Assembly (NCBI GenBank): GCA_948471525.1
Contig: CAOKSY010000001.1
Coordinates: 186,001 to 250,000 of the forward strand
Length of the DNA: 64,000 nucleotides
Origin: an uncultured Clostridia bacterium
Lineage (GTDB): Bacteria; Bacillota; Clostridia; Christensenellales; UBA3700
Direction of reading: 5' to 3'
Shown in pieces: positions 17,787 through 25,430 of this stretch. Positions within the stretch are counted from its first letter, which is position 1. Every line of letters starts with the position of its first letter. Both the position numbers and the translations under genes were made by a program. Below the pieces are notes generated by a model, which worked only from the letters and a program-made list of their open reading frames with translations, was not told the origin of the DNA and searched no databases.

Positions 17787-17876
17787 AGAGAGTTGGCTGA
17801 GTGGTCGAAGGCGCACGATTGGAAATCGTGTGAACGGGAAACCGTTCCGAGGGTTCAAATCCCTCACTCTCTGCCA
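17787..17876 (+). tRNA. tRNA-Ser (GGA)
   Basis: A complete 90-nt class II tRNA including an encoded CCA. The acceptor AGAGAGT pairs with ACTCTCT, the anticodon stem CACGA/TCGTG encloses loop TTGGAAA with anticodon GGA (17821-17823), there is a long variable arm, and the T loop is TTCAAAT. It reads Ser codons UCC and UCU. It is followed by a strong terminator. Confidence 0.97.
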
Positions 17877-18017
17877 TTGCAAAAGGACACAGAATAGTGT
17901 CCTTTTTCTTTTTGCGAGAGTTGCGGGTTACCGAAATTGTGACGCTCGCTTTTTACACTTCCGCTTGCTCGCTATACCGTCGCTGCGCTCCTTACAAATC
18001 CCTCACTCTCTGCCATT
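17856..18017 (+). repeat. Duplicated tRNA-Ser 3' end (attachment-site-like direct repeat)
   Basis: The last 23 bases of the tRNA region, 17856-17878, recur exactly at 17995-18017. A tRNA 3' end copied downstream is the usual trace of tyrosine-integrase insertion. No integrase gene lies nearby, so if there was an element it has decayed or been lost. Confidence 0.7.
17880..17912 (+). terminator. Terminator of tRNA-Ser
   Basis: AAAAGGACAC/GTGTCCTTTTT hairpin with a 6-nt loop and a long T-run, directly downstream of the tRNA on the plus strand. Confidence 0.88.
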
Positions 18018-18020
18018 AAG

Positions 18021-18068
18021 ACACACGCAAAAGGAGCGTACAAATTACCCCGAAAGCGTGTGTTTTTC
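18021..18068 (+). terminator. Terminator-like hairpin, copy 1 of a repeated block
   Basis: ACACACGC/GCGTGTGT stem with a 27-nt loop and TTTTT on the plus strand, directly after the duplicated tRNA end. The 47-bp block 18022-18068 is repeated with one mismatch at 20584-20630, so the acetolactate synthase and TetR genes lie between two direct copies. Confidence 0.6.
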
Positions 18069-18073
18069 ATATT

Positions 18074-19792
18074 CTACTCTTTGCTGAACTTTACTGTTGA
18101 TAAGTCTTTGCCCGGCAAAATAATGGGATAGACGTTCTCTTCTTCGTCAATCATAAATTCCAGCAAAGTTGGATATTCAGTTTGTTGCATTGCAAAGGCA
18201 AAAGCCTCGTCTATTTCTTCTTTGCTTGTAACTCGCCTATATTTTACTTCATAACTATCAGCAAGTTTTTGGAAATTGGGAACGTAAGCGGGACACTCTT
18301 GCATTGTAACACATCGCGTAGGGCATGTTGCCCTACGCCTTAAACAAGTGCTTTGATATCGTTTTCCATAATACAACTCTTGCCATTGTCTTACGTTGCC
18401 GAGCCAACAGTTATTCAGCAAACAAATAATAATAGGCAAGCCGTTGATAACTGCCGTAGCAAGTTCTTGCACATTCATTTGAAAACCTCCGTCGCCCACT
18501 ATGGCAACAACAGGAGTTTTTGGATTTGCCAACTTTGCGCCTATCGCAGCGGGAAGCCCAAAGCCCATAGTTCCAAAACCGCCCGACGTCAATAATCTTC
18601 TGCTTTCGTTTAGTTTTAGAAACTGCGTAGTCCACAACTGATTTTGCCCTACATCGGTCGCTACTATAATATCGTCAAACAAAGTATTTAATTTTTCGAT
18701 AATCATTTGTGGATTGAGTTTATCGTTTGCAATCTTTACGGGATATGCCGATTTTAATTCATCCAAATCTTTTATCCAAGCAGATAATTTCAGCGGTTTG
18801 GCATTTTCCGTTAATAATGACAAAACTTTTTTAGCATCGCCCAATATCGGTATGTCCGCCAATATATTTCTGGATACAGTCGAAGGGTCTATATCAATGT
18901 GAATTATCTTCGCATGTTTAGCAAAATTCTCCTTGCTACCTGCAATTCTATCGTTAAATCTCACGCCTACAGACAGCAACAAATCGCACTTGTCTACTGC
19001 GGTATTTGCTCCGAAACTTCCATGAATACCCACGTTGCCATAGAATAATGGGCTATCGCTTGGTATCGCTCCCTTTCCCATAATAGTAGTTACTACCGGC
19101 ATCCCTGTCAGTTCAACAAACTTGCTCAACTCCCTTTCCGCTTTTGAAATCTTTACCCCACCGCCTGCCAACAATAATGGACGCTTTGCGCTTTGTAGAG
19201 ATTCAATAGCTTTATTTATTTGTTTGTTTTGTTGTTCTAAAGTCGGCAAGGTATCACGCCTCTGTATGTCGATCGGATATTCTTCGCTTCCAAGTTGCTG
19301 CTGAATATCTTTTGGTATATCAACAAGAACTGATCCCGGCTTGCCTGATTGCGCAATCACAAAAGCCTTTCTAATTATCGCTCCCAACTCTTCTCGGTTG
19401 CGTACTGTAATCGCAAACTTTGTAACACTCTTTACCATACCAACAATGTCGGCTTCTTGAAAAGCGTCCTTGCCGATCAATGAAGTAACGACTTGCCCTG
19501 TAAAACATACTAGCGGTACGGCATCATAATTCGCAGTCGCTATCGCCGTAACAAGATTCGTGGCTCCTGGTCCACTTGTAACTAAACACACACCAGGCTT
19601 TCCACTTGAACGCGCATAGCCGTCGGCGGCGTGCGCCAGCCCTTGCTCGTGTCTAGGCAAAATCATATTTATCGAATTGTCATTATACAATTCATCAAGC
19701 AAATCAATTATCTGCCCTCCTGGATAAGCGAATAATGTATCTACGTTTTCCTCGTTCAATGCTTTTACAAATAATTGCGCTCCTGTTATCAT
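18074..19792 (-). CDS. ilvB: Acetolactate synthase large subunit-like enzyme
   Basis: 572 residues, the usual length for a thiamin-diphosphate acetohydroxyacid synthase. The catalytic Glu is in LPRHEQGLAHAADGYAR near residue 50, and the ThDP site is GDGGFQMNVQELATAV ending in LLNN near residues 425-450. The enzyme joins pyruvate units to acetolactate (or acetohydroxybutyrate). No small subunit gene (ilvN) or other ilv gene is adjacent, so it may serve acetoin formation or be unregulated. Near residue 485 there is a Cys-rich segment of about 15 residues encoded by a perfect palindrome (18316-18338). Its start overlaps the end of the tetR gene by 4 bp. Codon use is more AT-rich than in the flanking genes. 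Confidence 0.88.
   Translation of the reverse strand: MITGAQLFVKALNEENVDTLFAYPGGQIIDLLDELYNDNSINMILPRHEQGLAHAADGYARSSGKPGVCLVTSGPGATNLVTAIATANYDAVPLVCFTGQVVTSLIGKDAFQEADIVGMVKSVTKFAITVRNREELGAIIRKAFVIAQSGKPGSVLVDIPKDIQQQLGSEEYPIDIQRRDTLPTLEQQNKQINKAIESLQSAKRPLLLAGGGVKISKAERELSKFVELTGMPVVTTIMGKGAIPSDSPLFYGNVGIHGSFGANTAVDKCDLLLSVGVRFNDRIAGSKENFAKHAKIIHIDIDPSTVSRNILADIPILGDAKKVLSLLTENAKPLKLSAWIKDLDELKSAYPVKIANDKLNPQMIIEKLNTLFDDIIVATDVGQNQLWTTQFLKLNESRRLLTSGGFGTMGFGLPAAIGAKLANPKTPVVAIVGDGGFQMNVQELATAVINGLPIIICLLNNCWLGNVRQWQELYYGKRYQSTCLRRRATCPTRCVTMQECPAYVPNFQKLADSYEVKYRRVTSKEEIDEAFAFAMQQTEYPTLLEFMIDEEENVYPIILPGKDLSTVKFSKE
18316..18338. repeat. Perfect palindrome inside the acetolactate synthase gene
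   Basis: Two 10-base arms, GCGTAGGGCA and TGCCCTACGC, around a 3-base centre. The sequence resembles a common dispersed intergenic palindrome but here is read in frame as RRATCPTR. Confidence 0.7.
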
Positions 19793-20364
19793 AACGCTAT
19801 CCCTCCAATAATTGATTTGACCGTTGAATCGATATATTTCACTCGCTCTAAATCAAACAAATCATTGCCAAAGGATGCTGAAAGAAAAGTAAATCCAAAA
19901 GTCGCTGATAATATTGATGCCGCCACTGCATCGCAATCTATATCTTTTATTTTTCCTCTCTTCTTCATTTCGCACAAGTAGTCCGTCAATGAATGAAGAA
20001 ATGTTTGAGGTATATCCATAATCAAAGGCGCTGTTTGCGGATAAATCTGGGGAGAACGCAAACCTATTGACAAACGAACAAATTGAGGCGTAACTTCTTT
20101 CATATAATTTTCCATAAACATTTTCAAATCGCTTTCAATATCCCATTTTATATCTGCAAATGTTTCCGACGTGATATTAGGACGATATTGCGGCAATTCC
20201 ATTCCTGCAATAACTATTTCTTTTTTCTCTTTGAACTTACGAAATATCGTGCATTCATTTATGCCCGCTCTTTCAGCAATATCCTTTGTCGTTGCGCCAG
20301 TATATCCTCTTTCAAGAATTATTTCCATCATAGTGTCGATTATCTTTTTACTTGTCTTATCCAT
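19789..20364 (-). CDS. TetR family transcriptional regulator
   Basis: 191 residues from the ATG at 20364. The N-terminal helix-turn-helix (about 18-50, TTKDIAERAGINECTIFRKF) is typical TetR and the rest is the ligand-binding helical domain. I prefer this start because GGAG lies 7 bases before it; a longer frame from 20397 would run through the operator. The gene overlaps the acetolactate synthase start (ATGA, 4 bp), so the two form an operon that the protein probably represses through the palindrome at 20377-20398. The ligand is unknown. Confidence 0.88.
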   Translation of the reverse strand: MDKTSKKIIDTMMEIILERGYTGATTKDIAERAGINECTIFRKFKEKKEIVIAGMELPQYRPNITSETFADIKWDIESDLKMFMENYMKEVTPQFVRLSIGLRSPQIYPQTAPLIMDIPQTFLHSLTDYLCEMKKRGKIKDIDCDAVAASILSATFGFTFLSASFGNDLFDLERVKYIDSTVKSIIGGIAL

Positions 20365-20376
20365 AACATTCTCCAA

Positions 20377-20398
20377 AATGCAAGTGTTCACTTGCATT
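20377..20398. promoter_or_regulatory. TetR operator
   Basis: Perfect inverted repeat of 10-base arms, AATGCAAGTG and CACTTGCATT, with a TT centre. It lies between the -10 box and the tetR start codon, the classic place for autorepression. Confidence 0.85.
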
Positions 20399-20399
20399 T

Positions 20400-20428
20400 A
20401 TTGTAACAAGAATAACAAGCGTTGTCAA
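20400..20428 (-). promoter_or_regulatory. Promoter of the tetR-ilvB operon
   Basis: Minus strand: TTGACA (20428-20423), 17 bp, TACAAT (20405-20400), a near-consensus sigma-A promoter directly next to the operator. Confidence 0.85.
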
Positions 20429-20430
20429 GT

Positions 20431-20963
20431 GCTAAAACTTAAAAATTGACAATATATTATGAAACCAGACGTTGTGATTATATAATTTTGTAGTATAAAA
20501 AATTTATTTATGAAAAATTCGTTCAAGTACCGACTTCTGGTATGCACCCAAAAAATCCTTTTTGTGCATCTCCCACACCCCAGCACACGCAAAAGGAGCG
20601 TACAAATTACTCCGAAAGCGTGTGTTTTTCTTTGTTCTTAGGCTTTTTGCCTACTTTTTCTCTTTTTGCCTTGCCGTCTCTTCTTCTATGAGCAACTGCT
20701 CTCCGCTCCCAAATTTGCTTCTTATTGTACAAAAAGGATTTTTTTCACTTTGCCATTGAACGAAAAGGATTTTCTCTTTAATTATAATATTTATAATATT
20801 TTAATCTATAAAAAAGAGCTACAATTTTGCCGTAGCCCTGCTCTTCTCAATATTTAATTTTGAACGCTAAATTGAAATTTACTGTTGCAGAATTTGTTGA
20901 ATGACAGAAAAAATAAAGTGTTAAAACCATTAAGTGGTAGATGCTTAAATCTTCCAGATATTC
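20431..20963. other. AT-rich gene-free stretch with second repeat copy
   Basis: No credible gene. It holds a short hairpin at 20543-20568 (TGCAC/GTGCA with A and T runs) and the second copy (20584-20630) of the terminator block found at 18022-18068. The remainder to 20963 is AT-rich with no recognisable signal. It looks like island debris. Confidence 0.5.
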
Positions 20964-21497
20964 TTATGAAGCCTTATGTGGTATTTCCATAATCGTTGTT
21001 TTCAAATCAACCATAAATCCCTTACTTAAATATGTTTGAATTTCACTATTTACATTACCTATTTCAAAGCTTCTTCCTGTTCTTTCAAATTCTTTTTTTT
21101 CATTTTTTTGAATAATGTAATTGGAGTATTCCCAGCTTGAAATATCGTTTCTTGAATCTATTGCTGTGTGATAAACCAAATAATTTGTATACCATTCTGG
21201 ACGATGATATGATCCTTCTAAAATAAATATAGCTCCATCTTCATTATAGGCAGAATCGTTAGGATTGCATGCGAAGTATAAAGCGATTTTATAATTTCTT
21301 GTAAAATCAAGACATCTTGTTTTTCGATCATAATGTTGAGCAACTGCCAATGCGATTTTTGATTTTTCATTTCCAACATTATTAAAGATTTCTATCAATT
21401 CTTTGTCTTCTTGAGCATTTGAAGTTCTAATAAACATCCACCCGTCAAATGAAATACACCTCCTTAAGTTTTGTCTAACTTTTGGGGTGCATTTCAA
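20964..21497 (-). pseudogene. FRG-domain protein, probably 5'-truncated
   Basis: The frame encodes 177 residues. AVAQHYDRKTRCLDFTRNYKIALYFACN (in two parts, near residues 51-80) matches the core of the FRG domain, in which a Q-H-Y-G-x-P-T-R-x-L-D-W-T pattern is typical. The N-terminal FRG motif itself is missing. Upstream residues are encoded by a 47-bp IS3-like inverted end (21450-21496), and the only upstream start is a TTG inside it. It therefore looks like a gene cut by an insertion sequence. FRG proteins are often found in defence and mobile regions; the function is unknown. Confidence 0.6.
21450..21496. repeat. IS3-family-like terminal inverted repeats, abutted
   Basis: 47 bp with arms TGAAATACACCTCC and GGGGTGCATTTCA around TTAAGTTTTGTCTAACTTTT. 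The right part read inward (TGAAATGCACCCCAAAAGTT, then AGACA) resembles IS150/IS3 ends. No transposase is present, so it is a footprint or a tiny derivative. Confidence 0.55.
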
Positions 21498-21524
21498 AAA
21501 GTGTGGCTCGATGACTGAATGCTC

Positions 21525-22046
21525 TCAGTGTGCTATATATGCTATTGCCCCAACAAGTAGCAAATTGAATATAAAATTCATTGCAGATGTAGCAAAACCT
21601 ACAGTGATTATATGATTTAAATGTATAGCCTTTTTTTCAATCTTACCTTTTTTAACATATTCGGGAAAATATTTCCGCCTATAAACAAACCAAAAGTATC
21701 CCGTAAGAATGAAGCCTGCGATTAATAATGCCATGAAAAAGATTGCTGCTATTTCTGGAACTGCTATTTCAATATCGTTCAATTTAACTGCATAAAAAAT
21801 AATGATAGCAATAAGAGCGATTATTTGTTCTAATGCAACAGCACCGAGAGTATTATACGTAAAATGTAGTTTTTTATCCATATCTGTTAATGTCTTCATC
21901 TTAACAAGATAATGAATTATTGTACTCCACAGCAACAAATAGAGTATAATTGCAGTCAAAATTAATATGGTCATTCTCGTCGTCTCCATTTTAGAAATTA
22001 ACTTGTGTTCCTCCGCCTGAGATAACCATAGTTGAACCTTTTCCAA
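21525..22046 (-). CDS. Multi-pass membrane protein of unknown function
   Basis: 173 residues with four likely membrane segments (about 27-50, 70-90, 97-118, 150-172) separated by short basic loops. I do not recognise the family. The start is uncertain: a TTG at 22046 opens the frame, while an ATG at 21989 lies just before the first membrane segment. A GGAGG lies 20 bases before that ATG, which is too far for a normal ribosome site. Base composition is AT-rich like the rest of the island. It lies upstream of the broken FRG gene, with no sign of a shared job. Confidence 0.55.
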   Translation of the reverse strand: MEKVQLWLSQAEEHKLISKMETTRMTILILTAIILYLLLWSTIIHYLVKMKTLTDMDKKLHFTYNTLGAVALEQIIALIAIIIFYAVKLNDIEIAVPEIAAIFFMALLIAGFILTGYFWFVYRRKYFPEYVKKGKIEKKAIHLNHIITVGFATSAMNFIFNLLLVGAIAYIAH

Positions 22047-22102
22047 GTTTTGCCCTATAATAAATCATTTTAAAGACATTTGGATACGATAGCGCAAAAT
22101 AA

Positions 22103-22288
22103 TTAATTATCCATCCAGTAACAGTTTTTAATATTTGAAGTACGGTTCCGCCCATAGTAAACTAATTTAATTTTAAAATCAGATAATGATCGACCTGTAT
22201 GCACATCTTCAAGAATAAACTCTGCGCATTCCCCCAAATTACCTTTTAAGCTTAATGCGATCCCCATGTCGCCTGGTTGCAATTTCAC
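22103..22288 (-). CDS. Small hypothetical protein
   Basis: 61 residues from a GTG at 22288, preceded by the purine-rich AGAAAGAATGT. It begins MKLQPGDMGIALSLKGN and ends NCYWMDN, with a mixed beta-like composition, no membrane segment and no motif I recognise. It could be a real small island gene or a fragment of a larger lost one. Confidence 0.35.
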   Translation of the reverse strand: MKLQPGDMGIALSLKGNLGECAEFILEDVHTGRSLSDFKIKLVYYGRNRTSNIKNCYWMDN

Positions 22289-22369
22289 ATTCTTTCTTCA
22301 TATAAATAAAATATCATTTTTTAGTTAAATTGTAAAGAAAATATGCAAGGCACACAGAAATCAGAAGTT

Positions 22370-22425
22370 CAACTCTCTCACTCTGTTGTGTCCAAGGGGT
22401 TCAAGTCCCCCACTCTATCAAGCGG
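22370..22425 (+). other. tRNA-Ser-like 3' fragments at the far edge of the island
   Basis: 22371-22386 holds CAACTCTCTCACTCTG and 22396-22421 holds GGGGTTCAAGTCCCCCACTC and a few more bases, which looks like a T arm plus the 3' acceptor strand of a serine tRNA. No complete tRNA can be folded. It may be the remote end of the element inserted at 17856-17878. Confidence 0.4.
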
Positions 22426-22493
22426 TTAAAAAATCCTTATTGTTCCTCATAGACAGCAAGACATATGCAAGGAGTGTGCTCTATATAAAAACA

Positions 22494-22511
22494 AACGGAT
22501 GCTTGTCCGAT
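22494..22511 (-). terminator. Weak terminator after queF
   Basis: Minus strand: CGGA/TCCG stem with a small loop followed by TTTGTTTTTA, just after the queF stop. The short stem makes it uncertain. Confidence 0.4.
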
Positions 22512-22514
22512 CTA

Positions 22515-23006
22515 TTATCTGTTGTCGATTTTTTCGGGGTACATATCGTGGTGTGATAGCCTATCCCAGGCTACCTGTTCCCACTTGGTCCCCTTTTTGC
22601 CGTAGTTGCAATATGGGTCTATGGAGATTCCTCCACGGGGCAGAAATTTGCCCCATACTTCAATGTATGCGGGATCCATCAAATTAATAAGGTCGTTCAT
22701 AATTATGTTCATGCAGTCTTCGTGGAAATCGCCGCGATTTCTGAATCCGAAAAGATACAGCTTTAAAGACTTACTTTCAACCATCCTTTCGCGCGGCACA
22801 TACGAAATGTATACCGTTGCAAAATCGGGCTGCCCCGTAATGGGGCAAAGGCTTGTAAATTCCGGACAGTTGAACTTTACGAAATAGTCCCTTCCGACGT
22901 GTTTGTTTGTAAACGTTTCCAAAACGGAAGGATCGTAAGTCTGCGGATATTTAGTATTGTTGTTCCCAAGCAGGGTAATGCCTTCATTCTGTTTTTCTCT
23001 TGACAT
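22515..23006 (-). CDS. queF: NADPH-dependent preQ0 reductase QueF
   Basis: 163 residues, the short unimodular QueF type. Cys54 (SLCPITGQPD), which forms the thioimide with preQ0, and Asp61 are present, followed by the family NADPH motif ESKSLKLY near residue 77. It reduces 7-cyano-7-deazaguanine (preQ0) to preQ1 in the cytoplasm. It is the last gene of the que operon, starting 1 bp after queC ends. A ribosome site AAGGAG lies within the end of queC. Confidence 0.95.
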   Translation of the reverse strand: MSREKQNEGITLLGNNNTKYPQTYDPSVLETFTNKHVGRDYFVKFNCPEFTSLCPITGQPDFATVYISYVPRERMVESKSLKLYLFGFRNRGDFHEDCMNIIMNDLINLMDPAYIEVWGKFLPRGGISIDPYCNYGKKGTKWEQVAWDRLSHHDMYPEKIDNR

Positions 23007-23007
23007 A

Positions 23008-23694
23008 TTATTCTCCTTTTATTGCGGGGTCCTCTATTCCGTTGGCTTTAAATGCGGCGAGGCGATCTCGGCAGGTAGCACATGCGCCGCAAGGCTTTAA
23101 GCCGCCCGAATAACAGCTCCAAGTATACTTATACGGAACGCCGAGTTCAAGTCCCTGTTTTACAACCTGCGATTTATTTAAATTTACAAAGGGCGCAAGA
23201 ATTTTAAGCTGCCCGCCGGTGCCCGTATAAATAGCTTCGCCCATCGCTGAATTAAACTTCTCGCTGCAATCGGGATAGGCGTTGCCCGCCGCGTCATCGA
23301 CGTGCGCGCCGTAATATATCACTTCGCATCCGTGCGAAAGCGCCACGCTTGCCGCCGCCGAAAGAAACAGTCCGTTCCTGAATGGGACGTAGGTTGAGAC
23401 AGGTTTTCCGCCCGTTACGGAAAGCTGTTCGGCATAGCTTTGCCGAGGTATATCGTTAGGCGATTCTGCCAAGAGCGAACAGTCCGAACCTTCGAATATG
23501 ACAGAAAGATCAAGCCTCTTTAAAACAACGCCGTAAAAGTCTGCAACTTTTTGCGCAGCGTCAAGTTCCTTTCTATGCGTCTGACCGTAGTAAACGGAAA
23601 GTGCGAAAACTTCCGACGCGCCGTATTTCCGTATCGCAAGCCCGAGACAGGTTGCGCTGTCTACGCCGCCGCTTAATAAAACCAATGCTTTCAT
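23008..23694 (-). CDS. queC: 7-cyano-7-deazaguanine synthase QueC
   Basis: 228 residues from the ATG at 23694, the standard length. The PP-loop SGGVDS (residues 8-13) binds ATP, and four Cys near the C-terminus (CYSGGLKPCGACATC) bind zinc. It converts CDG and ammonia to preQ0. A longer upstream frame is open, but it overlaps folE in another frame and has no homology, so the ATG beginning MKALVLLSGG is the start. It overlaps folE by 4 bp (ATGA), a sign of coupled translation. Confidence 0.95.
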   Translation of the reverse strand: MKALVLLSGGVDSATCLGLAIRKYGASEVFALSVYYGQTHRKELDAAQKVADFYGVVLKRLDLSVIFEGSDCSLLAESPNDIPRQSYAEQLSVTGGKPVSTYVPFRNGLFLSAAASVALSHGCEVIYYGAHVDDAAGNAYPDCSEKFNSAMGEAIYTGTGGQLKILAPFVNLNKSQVVKQGLELGVPYKYTWSCYSGGLKPCGACATCRDRLAAFKANGIEDPAIKGE

Positions 23695-24263
23695 TCCCTG
23701 TCCCCCAAAAGATTTTGCAAGGAAACGTCGTCTTTGAACGCGCCGAAGTACGTTTTGGTTACCGTTTTTGACGACACGTTTTTTATTCCTCGCGAAGTCA
23801 TACAGCTGTGGCAGCCTTCTATCCTCACGCCGATGTCGGGCGATAAAGCCGCAAGCGAAATGATCTCGGCAATATCCCGCCCAAGTCGCTCCTGCAATTG
23901 CAGCCGCTTTGCCGCCATATCGCAAATACGCGCGATTTTGCTCAGTCCCAGAACTCTTCCTCGCGGAACGTACGCCACGTCGACTTTCATGTCGTACATA
24001 AGCGCCATATGATGCTCGCAATAGCTAAATACGCTTATATCCTTAATGATAACCGCTTCGCCCGAATTCGAGTCGGACGGAACTTCAAAAGTTTTTCCGA
24101 ACATTTCCGCAATTTCGCTGTTTGTGTATTTTATGCCTTCAAACGCTTCTTCATACATTCGCGCTACGCGGGCAGGCGTTTCGCGCAGACCTTCCCTGTC
24201 GGGATCGTCGCCTATGGCGATCAATAATCCGCGAATATGTTTTTCTATTTCTTTAATATCCAT
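23691..24263 (-). CDS. folE: GTP cyclohydrolase I
   Basis: 190 residues. The zinc ligands Cys82, His85 (YCEHH) and Cys154 (CHSCMTSRG) are present. It makes dihydroneopterin triphosphate from GTP, the first step shared by folate and queuosine synthesis. Its place between queE and queC shows that this copy serves the deazaguanine pathway. SD GGAG lies 8 bases before the ATG, in the 8-bp gap after queE. Confidence 0.95.
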   Translation of the reverse strand: MDIKEIEKHIRGLLIAIGDDPDREGLRETPARVARMYEEAFEGIKYTNSEIAEMFGKTFEVPSDSNSGEAVIIKDISVFSYCEHHMALMYDMKVDVAYVPRGRVLGLSKIARICDMAAKRLQLQERLGRDIAEIISLAALSPDIGVRIEGCHSCMTSRGIKNVSSKTVTKTYFGAFKDDVSLQNLLGDRE

Positions 24264-24271
24264 AATATCTC

Positions 24272-24937
24272 CTATACCCCGCGCATATCGGGCTTCCAGA
24301 TCATTTTATGTAACTGTAATTGCAAGCGTACACAGTTAAGTTTACGCTCTTTCATAAACTCTACTATTTCTTCGGGCTTGATTTTTCCAAACACCGGACT
24401 GAAATAAACGCGGCACCTGTCTGTAAGTCCGTACTCGTTTATAATCTCTTCCGCACGCACTAAATCGCACACATCCCCGACCACAAACTTGACCGCGTCC
24501 CGTAACGTAAGATGAGAAAAGTTTTCGGTCAGCATAAATTTTTCCATTCCGCTCGAAGGAAGTTTATAGTCGGCAGTAACAGCCGGACGCGGCGAAAGTG
24601 AAACGATATCTTTTAACGGCACGCTTCCGTTGGTTTCTATCTCGACTTCTGCGCCGAACTCTCCAAGCAACACTATAAGCCGCGCAACATCCGCCTGCAA
24701 AAGCGGTTCGCCGCCTGTAAGAGTAACGTTTTTTACGCCGGTCGCTTTCACATATTCAACGAGTTCATCCGCAGTAGCAAGCCCGTATTTTACGTCGGCG
24801 GCATTTGCCCAACGCGTATCGCAGTAGCTACAGTCAAGATTGCAGCCGCAAAACCGCAAAAACACGGCAAGCTCGCCCGCGCGCGGTCCCTCGCCGTTTA
24901 TGCTTACAAACTTTTCGGCAACTTTAAAACTAGACAT
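24272..24937 (-). CDS. queE: 7-carboxy-7-deazaguanine synthase QueE
   Basis: 221 residues from the ATG at 24937, with SD GGTGAG; a GTG three codons earlier (24946) is also possible and overlaps queD. It is a radical-SAM enzyme with Cys32, Cys36 and Cys39 (CNLDCSYC, the CX3CX2C cluster motif) followed by the SAM motif LTGGEPLLQ. It turns carboxytetrahydropterin into CDG, the third step of the pathway. Confidence 0.95.
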   Translation of the reverse strand: MSSFKVAEKFVSINGEGPRAGELAVFLRFCGCNLDCSYCDTRWANAADVKYGLATADELVEYVKATGVKNVTLTGGEPLLQADVARLIVLLGEFGAEVEIETNGSVPLKDIVSLSPRPAVTADYKLPSSGMEKFMLTENFSHLTLRDAVKFVVGDVCDLVRAEEIINEYGLTDRCRVYFSPVFGKIKPEEIVEFMKERKLNCVRLQLQLHKMIWKPDMRGV

Positions 24938-24938
24938 A

Positions 24939-25358
24939 TCACTCACCGTACGCCGCGCAGTTTTTCGGCGACTCGTAAACGGTCACGCAAGAAACAGGCA
25001 AGCCCTTGTTGCAAAGGTCAAAATATATGTGTGCCGCAAAGTTTTCGGCAGTGGGTCTGAAATCCGTCTCAACCAATGAAAACCCTTCTTCTTTAAGAGC
25101 GGCAACAGTCGTAGGTTTAAGAGTATTTTTTTCATAAATAAGCGTATGGTCAAAGCCTTCGGCAAGATCTCTTACTGCCTGCTTAAAATCGCCGAAGTCC
25201 AGAAGCATGCCGCGCTTTTCGCCGCTTCCTTGCAATTTGCCGCCGCTTATCTTTACTTCCACAATCCAGTGATGGCCGTGTATATTTGCGCACTTGCCGT
25301 TGTATCCGTGAAGAAAGTGCGCGCTGTCAAAACAAGCCGAAGTTTTTAAATAATACAT
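24939..25358 (-). CDS. queD: 6-carboxytetrahydropterin synthase QueD
   Basis: 139 residues from the ATG at 25358, chosen because AAAGGGAGG precedes it and because the family begins here; the upstream open frame runs into the terminator of the riboswitch leader. Zinc ligands His14, His28 and His30 and the nucleophile Cys23 are present. It makes carboxytetrahydropterin from dihydroneopterin triphosphate. It is the first gene of the que operon, directly downstream of the preQ1 riboswitch. Confidence 0.95.
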   Translation of the reverse strand: MYYLKTSACFDSAHFLHGYNGKCANIHGHHWIVEVKISGGKLQGSGEKRGMLLDFGDFKQAVRDLAEGFDHTLIYEKNTLKPTTVAALKEEGFSLVETDFRPTAENFAAHIYFDLCNKGLPVSCVTVYESPKNCAAYGE

Positions 25359-25372
25359 ATCCCTCCCTTTGC

Positions 25373-25403
25373 GAAAAAAATACAGCCGCAACAAAACGAC
25401 TGC
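25373..25403 (-). terminator. Riboswitch-controlled terminator in the que leader
   Basis: Minus strand: CAGTCG/CGGCTG stem (25402-25397 and 25388-25383) with loop TTTTGTTG, then a T-run at 25381-25374, ahead of the queD ribosome site. The loop and its flanking bases, GTTTTGTT, are the exact complement of AACAAAAC in the aptamer tail, which gives a simple antiterminator. Confidence 0.8.
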
Positions 25404-25430
25404 ACCTAAAAATACTTTTCCCATTCAGAT

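Noticed and set aside
17995..18017. A second tRNA gene
   Set aside because: Only the 23-base 3' end is present; no anticodon arm or 5' half can be found.
20562..20759. 65-codon plus-strand frame in the island
   Set aside because: It runs across the repeated terminator hairpin, has no ribosome site and a Phe/Ser-rich product typical of AT-rich noise.
23695..24021. N-terminal extension of QueC
   Set aside because: It overlaps folE in another frame and reads as low-complexity Arg-rich sequence; QueC starts at 23694.
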